Origin: Lonepinella sp042468235
GTDB lineage: Bacteria; Pseudomonadota; Gammaproteobacteria; Enterobacterales; Pasteurellaceae
Reading direction: 5' to 3'
Length of the DNA stretch: 64,000 nucleotides
Assembly: GCF_042468235.1 (NCBI RefSeq)
Contig: NZ_CP170386.1
Span: 1,240,001 to 1,304,000 of the forward strand
The stretch's first letter is position 1. Every line of letters begins with the position of its first letter. Positions 39,406 to 46,685 of this stretch are shown piece by piece. The translations under genes and the position numbers were made by a program. The notes beneath the pieces were generated by a model. The model saw nothing but the letters and a program-made list of their open reading frames with translations, did no database searches and was not told the origin of the DNA.

Positions 39406-39438
39406 AAAAACGGTGAATGTTTACATTCACCGTTTTTT
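39406..39438. terminator. Bidirectional terminator between receptor gene and rpmJ
   Basis: AAAAACGGTGAATG (39406-39419) pairs with CATTCACCGTTTTT (39424-39437) around TTTA, with A/T ends suitable for termination in both directions. It separates convergent units. Confidence 0.9.
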
Positions 39439-39522
39439 ATAGAGAACTTGGCAACATCCTTAATATCCAGTTCTCTTACATTTATAGCCAAATTCTCTGG
39501 TGAGAATGTGGAAGAAAAATAC

Positions 39523-39666
39523 CTATCTTCTTTTTTTCTTCATGCCTTGACGGGCTTTAAAACGTGGATTTTCCTTACAAATTACATAGACCACACCGTG
39601 ACGGCGAACTACTTTACAGCCAGGGTGACGAGTTTTAGCACTTTTTAATGAGGATAATACTTGCAT
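39523..39666 (-). CDS. rpmJ: Ribosomal protein L36, type B (zinc-free)
   Basis: A 47-residue L36 paralogue of the large ribosomal subunit, too short for the usual ORF cut-off. It reads MQVLSSLKSAKTRHPGCKVV followed by RRHGVVYVICKENPRFKARQ and a basic tail. The zinc-binding L36 has three cysteines and a histidine; this form keeps only Cys17 and Cys30, the C-minus type like E. coli YkgO. ATG at 39664-39666 has AAGGAG upstream, nine bases after the rpmE2 stop. Such copies replace zinc-bound ribosomal proteins when zinc is scarce. Confidence 0.93.
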   Translation of the reverse strand: MQVLSSLKSAKTRHPGCKVVRRHGVVYVICKENPRFKARQGMKKKRR

Positions 39667-39675
39667 GGTAACTCC

Positions 39676-39942
39676 TTATTTTGATTTCAATGCACCGAAT
39701 TTGCCATAACGATTGGTAAAGTCACTGGCTCGACCTTCATTACCAATTTGACGTGTTTTACCCGTATAAAAAGGATGTGAGGCAGAGGATGTATCACACA
39801 TAAATACAGGATATTCTTTGCCGTCTTCCCATTTCATGGTATTGGTAGTTCTAGCACAAGAACGGATTAAAAAGCCTTGTTTGGCATTGCTATCATAAAA
39901 TAACACGGTACGATAATTATCGGGATGGATTCCTTTTTTCAT
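39676..39942 (-). CDS. rpmE2: Ribosomal protein L31, type B (zinc-free)
   Basis: L31 type B of the large subunit, 88 residues (type A is near 70 and carries a CxxC zinc site). It starts MKKGIHPDNYRTVLFYDSNA and includes FMCDTSSASHPFYTGKTR; only two isolated cysteines (29 and 49) remain, so no zinc knuckle. It forms a two-gene unit with the L36B gene. The start follows AAGGTG. Zur control of such genes is known in several bacteria. Confidence 0.94.
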   Translation of the reverse strand: MKKGIHPDNYRTVLFYDSNAKQGFLIRSCARTTNTMKWEDGKEYPVFMCDTSSASHPFYTGKTRQIGNEGRASDFTNRYGKFGALKSK

Positions 39943-39951
39943 ATTTACACC

Positions 39952-39974
39952 TTATTTTTTATTGAAAAATAACT
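39952..39974. promoter_or_regulatory. Candidate operator before rpmE2, sharing an 11-mer with the receptor promoter
   Basis: TTATTTTT (39952-39959) and AAAAATAA (39965-39972) form an inverted repeat ten bases before the rpmE2 start. The minus-strand sequence AGTTATTTTTC (39974-39964) occurs identically at 37097-37107 upstream of the TonB receptor gene, where it covers the likely -10. A shared site is what one expects for two genes under one metal regulator. Zur is the obvious candidate, but the motif is AT-rich and not a textbook Zur box. Confidence 0.45.
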
Positions 39975-40120
39975 AGACTGCGAATATTACCCTAAATAGG
40001 GGCGTTTCGCAAAACTTATTTTTCAAAAACAAAAAAGATTTTCACCGCACTTTTGTTTATCTATTTTTATCCATTCTTCAATTATTAAAATAATTCATAT
40101 AAAAAATGAAAATTATGAGT

Positions 40121-40176
40121 TTGCTTAATAAATCAGAATTCGGCATTATTTCAATCAAGCGGACGTTTAGCCGTCT
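40121..40176 (+). promoter_or_regulatory. metE promoter with tandem MetJ boxes
   Basis: TTGCTT (40121-40126), a 17-base spacer and CATTAT (40144-40149) form a plausible sigma-70 promoter. Immediately downstream, GGACGTTT (40161-40168) and AGCCGTCT (40169-40176) are two abutting eight-base units matching the MetJ consensus AGACGTCT at six and seven of eight positions. MetJ binds such tandem boxes. This places a repressor site just past the start point, about 40 bases before the metE ATG. Confidence 0.65.
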
Positions 40177-40216
40177 AAATAGAAGTTTATTATTCCCATT
40201 TAATAGGAGCAAGATG

Positions 40217-42487
40217 ATGACCACATTCCATGTATTAGGATTCCCACGAGTTGGTGCCAAACGTGAACTTAAATTTGCACAAGAACGCTACTGGCGTAAA
40301 GAATTAAGTGAACAAGATTTATTAGAGTTAGCCAAAGCCTTGCGTGAAAAAAATTGGCAACATCAAGCTGATGCTAATGCCGATTTCGTGGCAACCGGTG
40401 ATTTTACTTTCTACGATCATATTTTAGATCTGCAAGTGGCAACAGGGGCGATTCCTGCTCGTTTTGGTTTTGACAGTCAAAAATTAACTTTAGAACAATA
40501 TTTTGAATTAGCACGTGGTAACAAAGATCAATTTGCTATTGAAATGACTAAATGGTTTGATACTAACTATCATTATTTAGTGCCTGAGTTTGCCAAAAAT
40601 ACCCAATTTAAAGCCAACCCAGCACATTATGTCAATCAATATCGTGAAGCGGTGGCGAAAGGGCATAAAGCCAAACCTGTCATCGTTGGTCCGTTAACAT
40701 TCCTTTGGTTAGGGAAAGAAAAAGGCGAAGCCTTTAATCGCTTTGATTTATTGAAAGATTTAGTGCCGGTTTATCAACAAATTTTAACCGCACTTGCCAA
40801 TGAAGGTGCCGAATGGATTCAAATTGACGAACCAGCCTTGGCATTAGATTTACCACAAGAATGGATTAACGCGTTCCAATCTGTCTATGCGGAATTAAGC
40901 CAAGTTAAGGCGAAAATTTTACTCGCTACCTATTTTGGTTCCATCGCTGAACACGCTCAATTATTAAAATCTTTACCTGTGGCAGGTTTGCACCTTGATT
41001 TAGTACGTGCACCAGAACAATTAGCCGCTTTCGCCGAGTATGACAAAGTACTTTCCGCTGGTGTGATTGAAGGTCGTAACATCTGGCGAGCGAACTTAAA
41101 CAGCGTGCTTGATGTGTTAGAACCATTAAAAGCGAAATTAAATGATCGTTTATGGATTGCTCCAAGCTGTTCATTATTACACACGCCTTATGATTTGAGC
41201 GTGGAAACACAATTACAAGAGAAAAATCCTGATCTTTATTCTTGGTTAGCGTTCACGTTACAAAAAGTGGAAGAATTAAACGTATTAAAACAAGCGTTAA
41301 ATAACGGTCGTGCGTCAGTACAAGCACAATTAGATGCCAGCCAAGTAGCTGCTGATGCTCGCAAAAACAGCAAAGTCATTCACAAAGCGGAAGTCGCCAC
41401 TCGTTTAGCAAACTTACCAGCCAATGCGGATCAACGCAAATCGCCATTCGCCGAGCGTATTACTAAACAAAATGCGTGGTTAAATTTACCATTATTACCG
41501 ACCACCACCATCGGTTCATTCCCACAAACTAGTGAAATTCGTCACGCTCGTGCTAGCTTCAAAAAAGGCGAATTGTCTTTAGCGGATTATGAAACGGCGA
41601 TGAAAAAAGAAATCGAATATGTGGTGCGTAAACAAGAAGAACTTGATCTTGATGTATTGGTTCACGGCGAAGCAGAACGTAACGATATGGTGGAATATTT
41701 CGGTGAATTACTTGACGGTTTTGCCTTTACTAAATTCGGTTGGGTGCAAAGCTATGGTTCACGCTGTGTGAAACCGCCCGTGATTTTCGGCGATGTAACC
41801 CGTCCAGAGCCAATGACTGTGCGTTGGTCGCAATATGCTCAAAGCCTGACCAAAAAAGTGATGAAAGGTATGTTGACAGGTCCTGTCACCATTCTGCAAT
41901 GGTCATTCGTGCGTAACGATATTCCACGTTCAACTGTATGTAAACAAATCGGCGTGGCGTTGTCTGACGAAGTGTTAGATTTGGAAAAAGCAGGTATCAA
42001 AGTGATTCAAATTGACGAACCTGCGATTCGTGAGGGCTTGCCGCTTAAGCGTGCTGACTGGGACGCTTACTTACAATGGGCGGGCGAAGCGTTCCGTTTA
42101 AGCTCAATGGGTGTGGCGGACGATACGCAAATTCACACGCACATGTGTTATTCTGAATTTAACGATATTTTACCAGCTATTGCGGCGTTAGATGCGGATG
42201 TCATTACCATCGAAACGTCCCGTTCCGATATGGAATTATTGACCGCATTCGGCGATTTCAAATATCCAAACGACATCGGTCCGGGCGTGTATGACATTCA
42301 CAGCCCACGCGTACCGACCGAAGCGGAAATCGAACACTTGTTACGCAAAGCGTTAAACGTGGTGCCAAAAGAACGCTTATGGGTCAACCCAGACTGCGGT
42401 TTAAAAACCCGTGGCTGGAAAGAAACCATTGAGCAGTTGGAAGTGATGATGAAAGTGACGAAGAAATTACGGGGGGAATTAGCGTAG
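40217..42487 (+). CDS. metE: Cobalamin-independent methionine synthase
   Basis: MetE transfers a methyl group from methyl-tetrahydrofolate (polyglutamate) to homocysteine without cobalamin. ATG 40217 (AGGAG seven bases before) gives 756 residues starting MTTFHVLGFPRVGAKRELK; the long in-frame extension to 40106 crosses the promoter. The N-terminal domain carries folate-binding basic residues in FPRVGAKRELK. The C-terminal catalytic barrel carries zinc ligands in THTHMCYSEF-like sequence (His and Cys near 640), a glutamate near 665 and the Cys in NPDCGLKTRGW near 725. Upstream MetJ-type boxes indicate repression by methionine, and the nearby metR suggests homocysteine-dependent activation. Confidence 0.96.
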   Translation: MTTFHVLGFPRVGAKRELKFAQERYWRKELSEQDLLELAKALREKNWQHQADANADFVATGDFTFYDHILDLQVATGAIPARFGFDSQKLTLEQYFELARGNKDQFAIEMTKWFDTNYHYLVPEFAKNTQFKANPAHYVNQYREAVAKGHKAKPVIVGPLTFLWLGKEKGEAFNRFDLLKDLVPVYQQILTALANEGAEWIQIDEPALALDLPQEWINAFQSVYAELSQVKAKILLATYFGSIAEHAQLLKSLPVAGLHLDLVRAPEQLAAFAEYDKVLSAGVIEGRNIWRANLNSVLDVLEPLKAKLNDRLWIAPSCSLLHTPYDLSVETQLQEKNPDLYSWLAFTLQKVEELNVLKQALNNGRASVQAQLDASQVAADARKNSKVIHKAEVATRLANLPANADQRKSPFAERITKQNAWLNLPLLPTTTIGSFPQTSEIRHARASFKKGELSLADYETAMKKEIEYVVRKQEELDLDVLVHGEAERNDMVEYFGELLDGFAFTKFGWVQSYGSRCVKPPVIFGDVTRPEPMTVRWSQYAQSLTKKVMKGMLTGPVTILQWSFVRNDIPRSTVCKQIGVALSDEVLDLEKAGIKVIQIDEPAIREGLPLKRADWDAYLQWAGEAFRLSSMGVADDTQIHTHMCYSEFNDILPAIAALDADVITIETSRSDMELLTAFGDFKYPNDIGPGVYDIHSPRVPTEAEIEHLLRKALNVVPKERLWVNPDCGLKTRGWKETIEQLEVMMKVTKKLRGELA

Positions 42488-42503
42488 TTTTTTCAATCAC
42501 AAG

Positions 42504-42536
42504 AAAAGCTGGAATTTCGATAATTTCAGCTTTTTT
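42504..42536 (+). terminator. Terminator after metE
   Basis: AAAAGCTG and CAGCTTTT form the base of a stem extended by AATT/AATT pairing, followed by TTTTTT. It begins 17 bases after the metE stop. Confidence 0.8.
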
Positions 42537-42596
42537 ATTTGTTACCTTATTGTTATAATTTTTTCATCTTTCGTCCATTGTATTAAGGTTTAATCA

Positions 42597-43613
42597 ATGC
42601 TCAACGGTTTATTTATTGGTCTTTTCTTTGGTTTTATTCTACAACATAGTCAGTTCTGTTTCGTATCGGGCTTACGTCAACTCTATCCACAAAAAAATTT
42701 GCGTTTTTTGACCGCATTTTTTATTGCGATTACCATTCAATCCATTGGCTTTTTTGCGTTAGCACAATTTAATTTAATTCATATTCCGACTTCTCAACTG
42801 CCCATTGTCGCCACCTTGTTGGGTGGATTTTTATTCGGTATGGGAATGATTTTAGCAGGCTGTTGTGCTTGTGGTAGCTGGTTTCGCTCGGGAGAAGGTT
42901 TGATTGGTAGTTTCACGGCATTGATTTTCTTTGCCATTACAATGGCGGCGACACAAACGGGTGCATTAAAATCTTGGATTCTCCCTCTAACACAAGATGT
43001 CACGGAGATGGATAATATTCATACCACATTACAAATTTCGCCTTGGTGGCTTGTCGTGTTGCTATGTGTTATCACTGTAATGTTGATTTACTACAATCAC
43101 AAACACCCTCGCTACCAGCCGACACCAGATTACCGTTATCACGGACTTCGCCATTGGATAGCGGAAAAACGCATTTCCCTGAATATTGCTGCGGTAATAA
43201 TTGGGTTATTAGGCATAGTCGCTTGGTTTGATAGCAGCCTTACGGGGCGAGAATTTGGCTTTTCTATTTCGGTTCCCAGTGCCAATGTCGTGCAATATAT
43301 CGTCACAGGACAACAGCGTTATTTAAATTGGGGGAGTTATTTTGTGCTGGGTATTCCGCTTGGTGCATTTATCAGTGCGAAATTGAGTGGTGAATTTAAG
43401 CTCAATGTACCTGAACCCAAATTACTGTTACGCCGTGCTTTAGGGGGTATTGTCATGGCAATCGGAGCCGCCTTGGCTGGCGGTTGTACCATTACCAACG
43501 CCCTTGTTGCCACTGCCTATTTTTCTTGGCAAGGTTGGTTAGCCACCTTAATGATTTGTCTGGGTTGTTGGATAACTGCTTATTTTATCAAGCCAACTCA
43601 ATGTAAAATTTAA
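42597..43613 (+). CDS. YeeE/YedE-family sulfur-compound transporter
   Basis: An inner-membrane protein of the YeeE/YedE family, whose characterised members import thiosulfate. The 338 residues have about nine to ten hydrophobic helices and two repeats of the family's cysteine-glycine motif: GMGMILAGCCACGSWFRSGE near residue 85 and GGCTITNALVATAYFSWQGW near 300. AAGG precedes ATG 42597, and TATAAT lies at 42553-42558. The next gene's ORF begins at the stop, and the pair probably form one unit for sulfur uptake and handling. Confidence 0.85.
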   Translation: MLNGLFIGLFFGFILQHSQFCFVSGLRQLYPQKNLRFLTAFFIAITIQSIGFFALAQFNLIHIPTSQLPIVATLLGGFLFGMGMILAGCCACGSWFRSGEGLIGSFTALIFFAITMAATQTGALKSWILPLTQDVTEMDNIHTTLQISPWWLVVLLCVITVMLIYYNHKHPRYQPTPDYRYHGLRHWIAEKRISLNIAAVIIGLLGIVAWFDSSLTGREFGFSISVPSANVVQYIVTGQQRYLNWGSYFVLGIPLGAFISAKLSGEFKLNVPEPKLLLRRALGGIVMAIGAALAGGCTITNALVATAYFSWQGWLATLMICLGCWITAYFIKPTQCKI

Positions 43614-43636
43614 TGTTGATTTATAAGGAAAAAACA

Positions 43637-45028
43637 ATGAAAAAATTTACCGCACTTACTGTGCTTACTGCCACGCTAGGCTTAGGATTTTGCCTTATGG
43701 GCTGTAAAGAAAATACCGTTCGTCAAATTGACACGGCGGAATTACTCAAAAATTTAGATAATCCAAATTATGTGATTATTGATACCCGAGATGATAGCCA
43801 TTATAACGGCTTTAAAGAAGCTCAGGCTGTACGTGGTGGACATATTAAAAATGCCATTCAATTTACCACCGCTTGGTTAGATTATATTGCCGATGATAAA
43901 TTCGACAGTTTTGCCGCAGACAAAGGGATTAGCAAAGAGAAAACCTTAGTCTTCTATGATAGCAATTTAGATAATTTAGAGCGTATTAGTGCAGAATTTC
44001 TCGCCAAAGGCTATAAAGTGGCAGTATTTAAAGATATTGTTAATTACAGTAATGTGACTGATAACCCATTGGAATCCTTTGAAAATTATCAAATTAGTGT
44101 CTCCCCACAATGGTTACATGATGTAATGCAAGGTAAATCCCCTGAAACCTATCAAAATGATAAATATATGGTATTTGAAGTGTCTTGGGGACCATTGGAA
44201 AAAGCCACAACCTATGTACAACATATCAATGGTGCTTATCATTTTGATACGGACTGGATCGAAAATGGTCCTGTGTGGAATTTATCTGATCCACAAACCA
44301 TTGAACAAAACCTATTAAAAAATGGGATTACCAAAGATAAAACTATCGTACTTTATTCCGATAACCAGTTGGCAGCGTTGCGTGTCTTTTGGGCGTTAAA
44401 ATGGGCAGGCGTGGAAGATGTGCGATTCTTAAATGGTGGCTTAAAAGCGTGGAAAGAATTAGATTTTCCAACCGAAACCCAAGTGAATATTCCGCAAGCG
44501 GAACAAGCCTTTGGCGCAACCATTCCTGTTCACCCTGAAATCAATATCTCTAGCCCGCAACAAGCCATCAATGCACAGGCGAAAGGATTAAAACTAATCA
44601 GTAACCGTGCATGGAATGAATATACGGGCGAAGTCAGCGGTTATGATTACATTCCAGGCAAAGGCGAACCACAAGGTGCCATTTGGGGCTTTGCTGGGAC
44701 GGATTCGTCCAATATGGCGGATTATTACGATCCAGACGGCACATTACGCAATCCGAATGAGATCTTTGCTCTGTGGCAAGGTCAACAGATTCAAGCGGGT
44801 GATCAATTAGCGTTTTATTGCGGTACGGGCTGGCGAGCTGGTGTACCCTGGTTTATGACCCAATTAGCAGGTTGGCAACATACCTATGTGTATGATGGGG
44901 GTTGGAATGAATGGCAAATGGATTCCAAATACCCTGTACAAAAAGGCGCTCCGCAAAATATGAGCAAACCTGACAGCAAGAATGATTTTGGCAAAGTACA
45001 AAAAAAGGGCAATTCTTGTAAAAGCTAA
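43637..45028 (+). CDS. Three-domain rhodanese lipoprotein
   Basis: An exported sulfurtransferase-like protein. ATG 43637 (ATAAGGA upstream) gives 463 residues with a lipoprotein signal ending in LMGC (lipid-modified Cys near 23); an ATG at 43613 overlapping the previous stop would spoil the signal. Three rhodanese folds follow. In the first (about 30-140) and second (about 160-285), the active-site loops read FYDSN and LYSDN, without cysteine. The third (about 310-440) has the loop FYCGTGWRAGVPW with a candidate catalytic cysteine. Pairing with a YeeE-type transporter suggests it prepares or hands over thiosulfate-type sulfur at the outer face of the inner membrane. The exact donor and acceptor are unknown. 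Confidence 0.85.
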   Translation: MKKFTALTVLTATLGLGFCLMGCKENTVRQIDTAELLKNLDNPNYVIIDTRDDSHYNGFKEAQAVRGGHIKNAIQFTTAWLDYIADDKFDSFAADKGISKEKTLVFYDSNLDNLERISAEFLAKGYKVAVFKDIVNYSNVTDNPLESFENYQISVSPQWLHDVMQGKSPETYQNDKYMVFEVSWGPLEKATTYVQHINGAYHFDTDWIENGPVWNLSDPQTIEQNLLKNGITKDKTIVLYSDNQLAALRVFWALKWAGVEDVRFLNGGLKAWKELDFPTETQVNIPQAEQAFGATIPVHPEINISSPQQAINAQAKGLKLISNRAWNEYTGEVSGYDYIPGKGEPQGAIWGFAGTDSSNMADYYDPDGTLRNPNEIFALWQGQQIQAGDQLAFYCGTGWRAGVPWFMTQLAGWQHTYVYDGGWNEWQMDSKYPVQKGAPQNMSKPDSKNDFGKVQKKGNSCKS

Positions 45029-45051
45029 CTCAGTCTAACCTCTTGTTCTAT

Positions 45052-45083
45052 AAAGGCTGAAATCAAAAATTTCAGCCTTTTCT
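45052..45083 (+). terminator. Terminator after the rhodanese gene
   Basis: AAAGGCTGAAAT (45052-45063) pairs perfectly with ATTTCAGCCTTT (45069-45080) around CAAAA, followed by TCTATT. It closes the yeeE-rhodanese unit. Confidence 0.85.
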
Positions 45084-45165
45084 ATTGGATTTTTTGTGAC
45101 CGATCTCACAATTCTGAATATGATGAATTGTTTACTCAACTATTTTTTGTTAATCTTCCGTTCTC

Positions 45166-45304
45166 TTAGTCGGGGTGCTTCTACAAGCTGAGATTACACC
45201 CGTTGAACCTGAAACAGATAAGGGGCTGAGAGTGTGTCATTATTTTTCTGCGACGGAGACAAATAATGACACACTCTCAGCCCCCAACTGACGTAGGAAA
45301 CTAA
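45166..45304 (+). promoter_or_regulatory. TPP riboswitch with long hairpin in the P4/P5 arm, before tenA
   Basis: All conserved parts of the thiamine pyrophosphate aptamer are present: P1 TTAGT (45166-45170) with ACTAA (45300-45304), CGGGGTGC, CTGAGA (45188-45193), ACCCGTTGAACCTGA (45198-45212), CAGATAA (45215-45221) and CTGACGTAGGAA (45288-45299). Between the last two, where most aptamers have a short loop, a perfect 24-bp stem is inserted: arms 45222-45245 and 45261-45284, loop 45246-45260. TAGGAA in the final conserved segment is also the tenA ribosome site, nine bases before the ATG. Control is therefore probably translational. Confidence 0.93.
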
Positions 45305-45307
45305 ACC

Positions 45308-45961
45308 ATGAAAAACGATTTCATTCAAACTATTATCCAACAAGCTCAACCTCACTGGCATCATTATGTAGAACATGATTTTGTACAACAACTAGGACAA
45401 GGTACATTACCCTTATCGAGCTTTCAATACTATTTAAAACAAGATTATCTCTACCTATTTCACTACAACCGTGCCTTAGCACTCGCCATATTCAAGGCGG
45501 AAAATTTTGAGCAAATGCGAGATATTCATCAAGCGATGACAGTTTTATTACAAGAAATCCAATTACATATTGATTTCTGCCAAGATTGGGGGATTAGTCA
45601 ACAAGATTTATTAAACATAGAAGAAGATCCTGCTTGTGTCGCCTATACTCGCTATGTCTTAGATTGTGGTATAACAGGTGGTCTGGCGGAACTTTATGCA
45701 GCAATCGCCCCTTGTGCCATTGGTTATGCGGAAATCGGATTGCGTTTAAGTCAACAAAATTTAGTATCCAATAACCCTTATCAAAAATGGATTGATTCTT
45801 ATGCCGATGAAACTTTTCAAACTGCGGTGGAAAAATATAAAGATTTTTTAACCGCACTTTGCCAAGATCTCAATGCCAAACAATTGGCAAATATCCAGCA
45901 CATTTTCACGACGGCAACACGAATGGAAGTTGCATTTTGGCAAATGGGGTTAGATCATTAA
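45308..45961 (+). CDS. tenA: TenA-family thiaminase II / aminopyrimidine salvage enzyme
   Basis: TenA (thiaminase II) hydrolyses aminopyrimidine breakdown products of thiamine, allowing salvage of the HMP moiety. The 217 all-helical residues show the family landmarks: SFQYYLKQDYLYLFHYNRAL with Asp46, the stretch EDPACVAYTRYVLDCGITGG, the nucleophile Cys136 in AAIAPCAIGYAEIG, a late segment NPYQKWIDSYADETF, and the C-terminal glutamate in TRMEVAFWQM. ATG 45308 lies three bases after the TPP aptamer, so expression should fall when thiamine pyrophosphate is plentiful. No other thi gene is adjacent. Confidence 0.94.
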   Translation: MKNDFIQTIIQQAQPHWHHYVEHDFVQQLGQGTLPLSSFQYYLKQDYLYLFHYNRALALAIFKAENFEQMRDIHQAMTVLLQEIQLHIDFCQDWGISQQDLLNIEEDPACVAYTRYVLDCGITGGLAELYAAIAPCAIGYAEIGLRLSQQNLVSNNPYQKWIDSYADETFQTAVEKYKDFLTALCQDLNAKQLANIQHIFTTATRMEVAFWQMGLDH

Positions 45962-46031
45962 TTTTTTATACTTTGCTGATTAAATTATTGTTATAATTTA
46001 CCCCATATTTTATTTCAGCACGGTTCATTCA

Positions 46032-46637
46032 ATGAAATTTAAACTGATTTTATGTTTATTATTAGGATTATTGCCTAACATAGTGTTAGCTCAGTGGAAG
46101 TCTGTTGGCAAAGCAGATTATAACTGGGGACCTTTTCTTGTGTATAGCATTACGCTTTCCACCGAAACAGGGCAATATCAAGAAAATGAACGTCCTTTGA
46201 TGCTTACTTTTACGTTTGATAAACAAGTAGAAGGTAAAAATTTTGCAGTAACCTTGATTAAAGAAATTGATAGTTTGAAAATGGTGTCGTCAGACACCAC
46301 ATCCACTTGGCTAAAAGAATTACAACGGATTTTCCCTGATTTTTCCCCTCAAGATCATTTAAATTTTATTGCATTAGCAGATAAAAGTTATTTTGTATTA
46401 AATGATACGGTATTAGATTATGAATTCGAACCTGAATTTGCTCAGATTTTAACCGCAGTTTGGTTATCAGAAAAAACGAATTTCAGCAAAATGCGAGAGA
46501 TGCTGCTAAATCAAAGTAAGCCAGAAAATGAAGCACCAAAAACTGAACTTGAAACTGTTCCATTAAATGAAGAAGAAGTCAATCCGCAGCTTCCACCTGA
46601 ATATCCGTTGGAAGAACAGCCAGAAGTGGTATCTTAA
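46032..46637 (+). CDS. Exported protein, possibly chalcone-isomerase-like
   Basis: A 201-residue exported protein of uncertain function. It begins with a signal peptide (MKFKLILCLLLGLLPNIVLA). The mature part has WKSVGKADYNWGPFLVYSIT, RPLMLTFTFDKQVEG and a C-terminal acidic, Pro/Glu-rich tail of about 45 residues that looks disordered. The pattern of an N-terminal G-A-x-F-x-VY segment, a strand ending in LTF and a K...F...L region resembles the bacterial periplasmic chalcone-isomerase-like family, but I hold this loosely. It stands alone between tenA and rimK. Confidence 0.6.
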   Translation: MKFKLILCLLLGLLPNIVLAQWKSVGKADYNWGPFLVYSITLSTETGQYQENERPLMLTFTFDKQVEGKNFAVTLIKEIDSLKMVSSDTTSTWLKELQRIFPDFSPQDHLNFIALADKSYFVLNDTVLDYEFEPEFAQILTAVWLSEKTNFSKMREMLLNQSKPENEAPKTELETVPLNEEEVNPQLPPEYPLEEQPEVVS

Positions 46638-46685
46638 TAATTCCGACTTTCTGAGTGGGTGTATTAGATTACGCCCCCACATTGA

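Noticed and set aside
39448..39648. 66-codon plus-strand ORF
   Set aside because: Antisense to rpmJ and its flank; the 47-codon L36B on the other strand is certain.
40106..40216. Longer MetE from ATG 40106
   Set aside because: Would translate across the promoter and MetJ boxes; AGGAG directs ATG 40214/40217.
45194..45391. 65-codon minus-strand ORF over the riboswitch
   Set aside because: Arises because the inverted repeat and aptamer lack stops; the aptamer and tenA explain the region.
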